Made by a program: the position numbers and the translations under genes. The notes beneath the pieces were generated by a model that worked only from the letters and a program-made list of their open reading frames with translations, was not told the origin of the DNA and did no database searches. Shown in pieces: positions 62,400-64,000 of a stretch of DNA of 64,000 bases. The stretch's first letter is position 1, and each line of letters starts with the position of its first letter. The stretch is from NCBI GenBank assembly GCA_026874595.1, contig CM049315.1, positions 66,783,916-66,847,915 of the forward strand. Reading direction: 5' to 3'. The stretch comes from Sipunculus nudus. Its lineage: Eukaryota > Annelida > Sipuncula > Golfingiida > Sipunculidae.

Positions 62400-64000
62400 A
62401 AAACTCAGTTTCGCCCCTATTTATATGCTTCGTAACACATCGAACAAGCCAAGAAACAGGATCACCTATCCTTCAGTGAATCGATACATAATTATGTACA
62501 TTCATTAGTATATAACATATTAGCTCTGGAACAGGTTTTTTTATATTCTGATATCGAGCAGGGACATGTTGATGGCAACGTAGGTCATAATATCATTAGT
62601 TGGGCTGATTCTCGTTCCAAATCGAGAGACGCAAGTAAATTTGATATGATTGTCTATTTTTATATGTGTTTGTGGTGCGTCTCAAAAGTTGAGTTCCAAG
62701 AAACCAATTTTTGTTGCTGTCAGTTAGAGGATCCCAAAAAGCCTGAGAGCAGAAACACAATCTTGAACTTACAAAAACGTGAGCCTTGATCTCGATTACT
62801 GTAATAATCCTGAGGTCCAAGACATAATGAGCTATCATTTAGAAATTTAGCATGGGTTCCGACAGAGAGGTCTTATATCACCCGAAAAGAAAGAAACGGA
62901 GACCTAGGCAAAATAGCCTTTTTTATTTCACTGAATACAAAATGTCTTACGCATAACTTACCTAATCTGGAGCTTAATTCAATGTACATCAACCGTTTTT
63001 ATTTAATATTTCAACTTCAGTTCCTGTTCTTTGGTTGACATTTTGATGTCTTCGGTGATTTATCAAGCTAAAATGCATTTAATATTATAAAATAGCAAGA
63101 GGACTGACAGCACAGTCGGTCGTGTCATTTCTTAAGGTTATCCCAAATAATGGTTGTATAAACTAGGGATATTTGCAACCACTGATGTATTTTAACCATA
63201 AATGTGCGAATAGTTGTGAAATTTCACAACTCAAGTTATAGTTCCAAGAACTTGTGATAACTTCTGAATTACGACAGTAATATCATATAGATGCACAGTA
63301 TTTCAGATTAGAAACGATACACCGTGACATGAATGTTTAACATGTAGTACCAATGAAGAAAATGGTGGCGCCAATGATTTTGCACAATAATGGACATTTA
63401 CTCAGACCAACGGACACGCCACATTTTAGGACAAGCCACAAGGTTTACTTAAGTTTTAGTACCTTAAATTGAATACTACATGTTGTCAATATTCATATTT
63501 TTTGATAATTTTGAAGAACTGGATTTGTCACTAAAATTTCTGAGAAATTACAGGATTCATGCTTAAATGAGGCTCGTTCCTTTGAACTTAAATAATTTAT
63601 TCGGCAACCTTGAAAACCTTTCTTCTTCTTGAATATTATAAGAATAGTATGGGTTTCCGTGACCTAATTGTACATTTCAGCACCTGTCTGATTATGAAAT
63701 TGATATTTATGATTTATGCCCTGCCGATGAGAGAGACATAATAACCAGACCTTCTATAACACTAGTTGCCTTTGAGTAACCTTTCTTGGCCTTTATCTCC
63801 AAACAGAAAACTTAACTAACATATAATATACCTATATCCCCATTCAGCTAACAGGAATGCCACCACAGGCTGTGGACATCTACTGTAAATACCATGATCG
63901 AGTAACACAAATATTCCAATGCTAGCTTGGTTCACAAGGTCGAATTCTTGCAGACAAAATACAACTAATTAAATCACATCAATGACCCAGAAAACAATGC
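62400..64000. other. Intergenic, no gene seen
   Basis: AT-rich. A single GGTGGCGCC core at 63364 is a relic of the interspersed family. No supported reading frame. Confidence 0.5.

Overview
The window looks like nuclear DNA of an invertebrate animal, most likely a bivalve or other mollusc (inference). It is AT-rich and sparsely coding. Its genes have GT-AG introns, and it is loaded with microsatellites, a CR1-like LINE, a tRNA-derived SINE and foldback elements. There are no operons, ribosomal RNA genes or bacterial signals. I had no database access, so the taxonomy is a judgement.

The only convincing host genes are four paralogous BTB-BACK genes, all on the minus strand. Gene 1 (1-2889) is cut by the window start; the others are gene 2 (15221-17957), gene 3 (39916-44942) and gene 4 (56963-60615). 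Each has a short first coding exon (1 to 26 codons), one phase-0 intron and one large exon carrying BTB, BACK and a long beta-rich kelch-like C-terminal half. The first exons were found by reading back from conserved splice acceptors. BTB-BACK proteins are typically substrate adaptors of cullin-3 ubiquitin ligases, so this is a tandemly expanded adaptor cluster. Each start codon has, 113 to 210 bp upstream on the coding strand, the exact 9-mer TTCTGGGAA, which matches the STAT consensus TTCNNNGAA. Upstream of gene 3 this promoter module occurs three times. A shared, possibly cytokine- or stress-responsive promoter is the most interesting hypothesis here.

Layout: 1-3060 gene 1 with promoter; 3060-15220 repeats, including a TTAA-flanked inverted-repeat element at 7063-9011; 15221-18260 gene 2 with promoter; 19057-24640 a dead CR1-like LINE (minus) whose ORF1 is split by a 270-bp foldback element; 25435-25975 and 36035-36580 an inverted repeat pair; 27680-28905 a 36-bp acidic coding minisatellite; 30155-34490 a 4.3-kb imperfect palindrome; 39749-48340 gene 3 with an intronic repeat array and three promoter copies; 48600-50800 tandem repeats built on GGTGGCGCCACC; 51230-52690 a second LINE fragment interrupted by an inverted-repeat element; 52700-56630 apparently empty; 56631-60800 gene 4 with promoter; 60800-64000 repeats and non-coding sequence.

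Mobile DNA makes up most of the space between the BTB genes and fills some of their introns. This suggests old tandem duplication followed by repeat accumulation.
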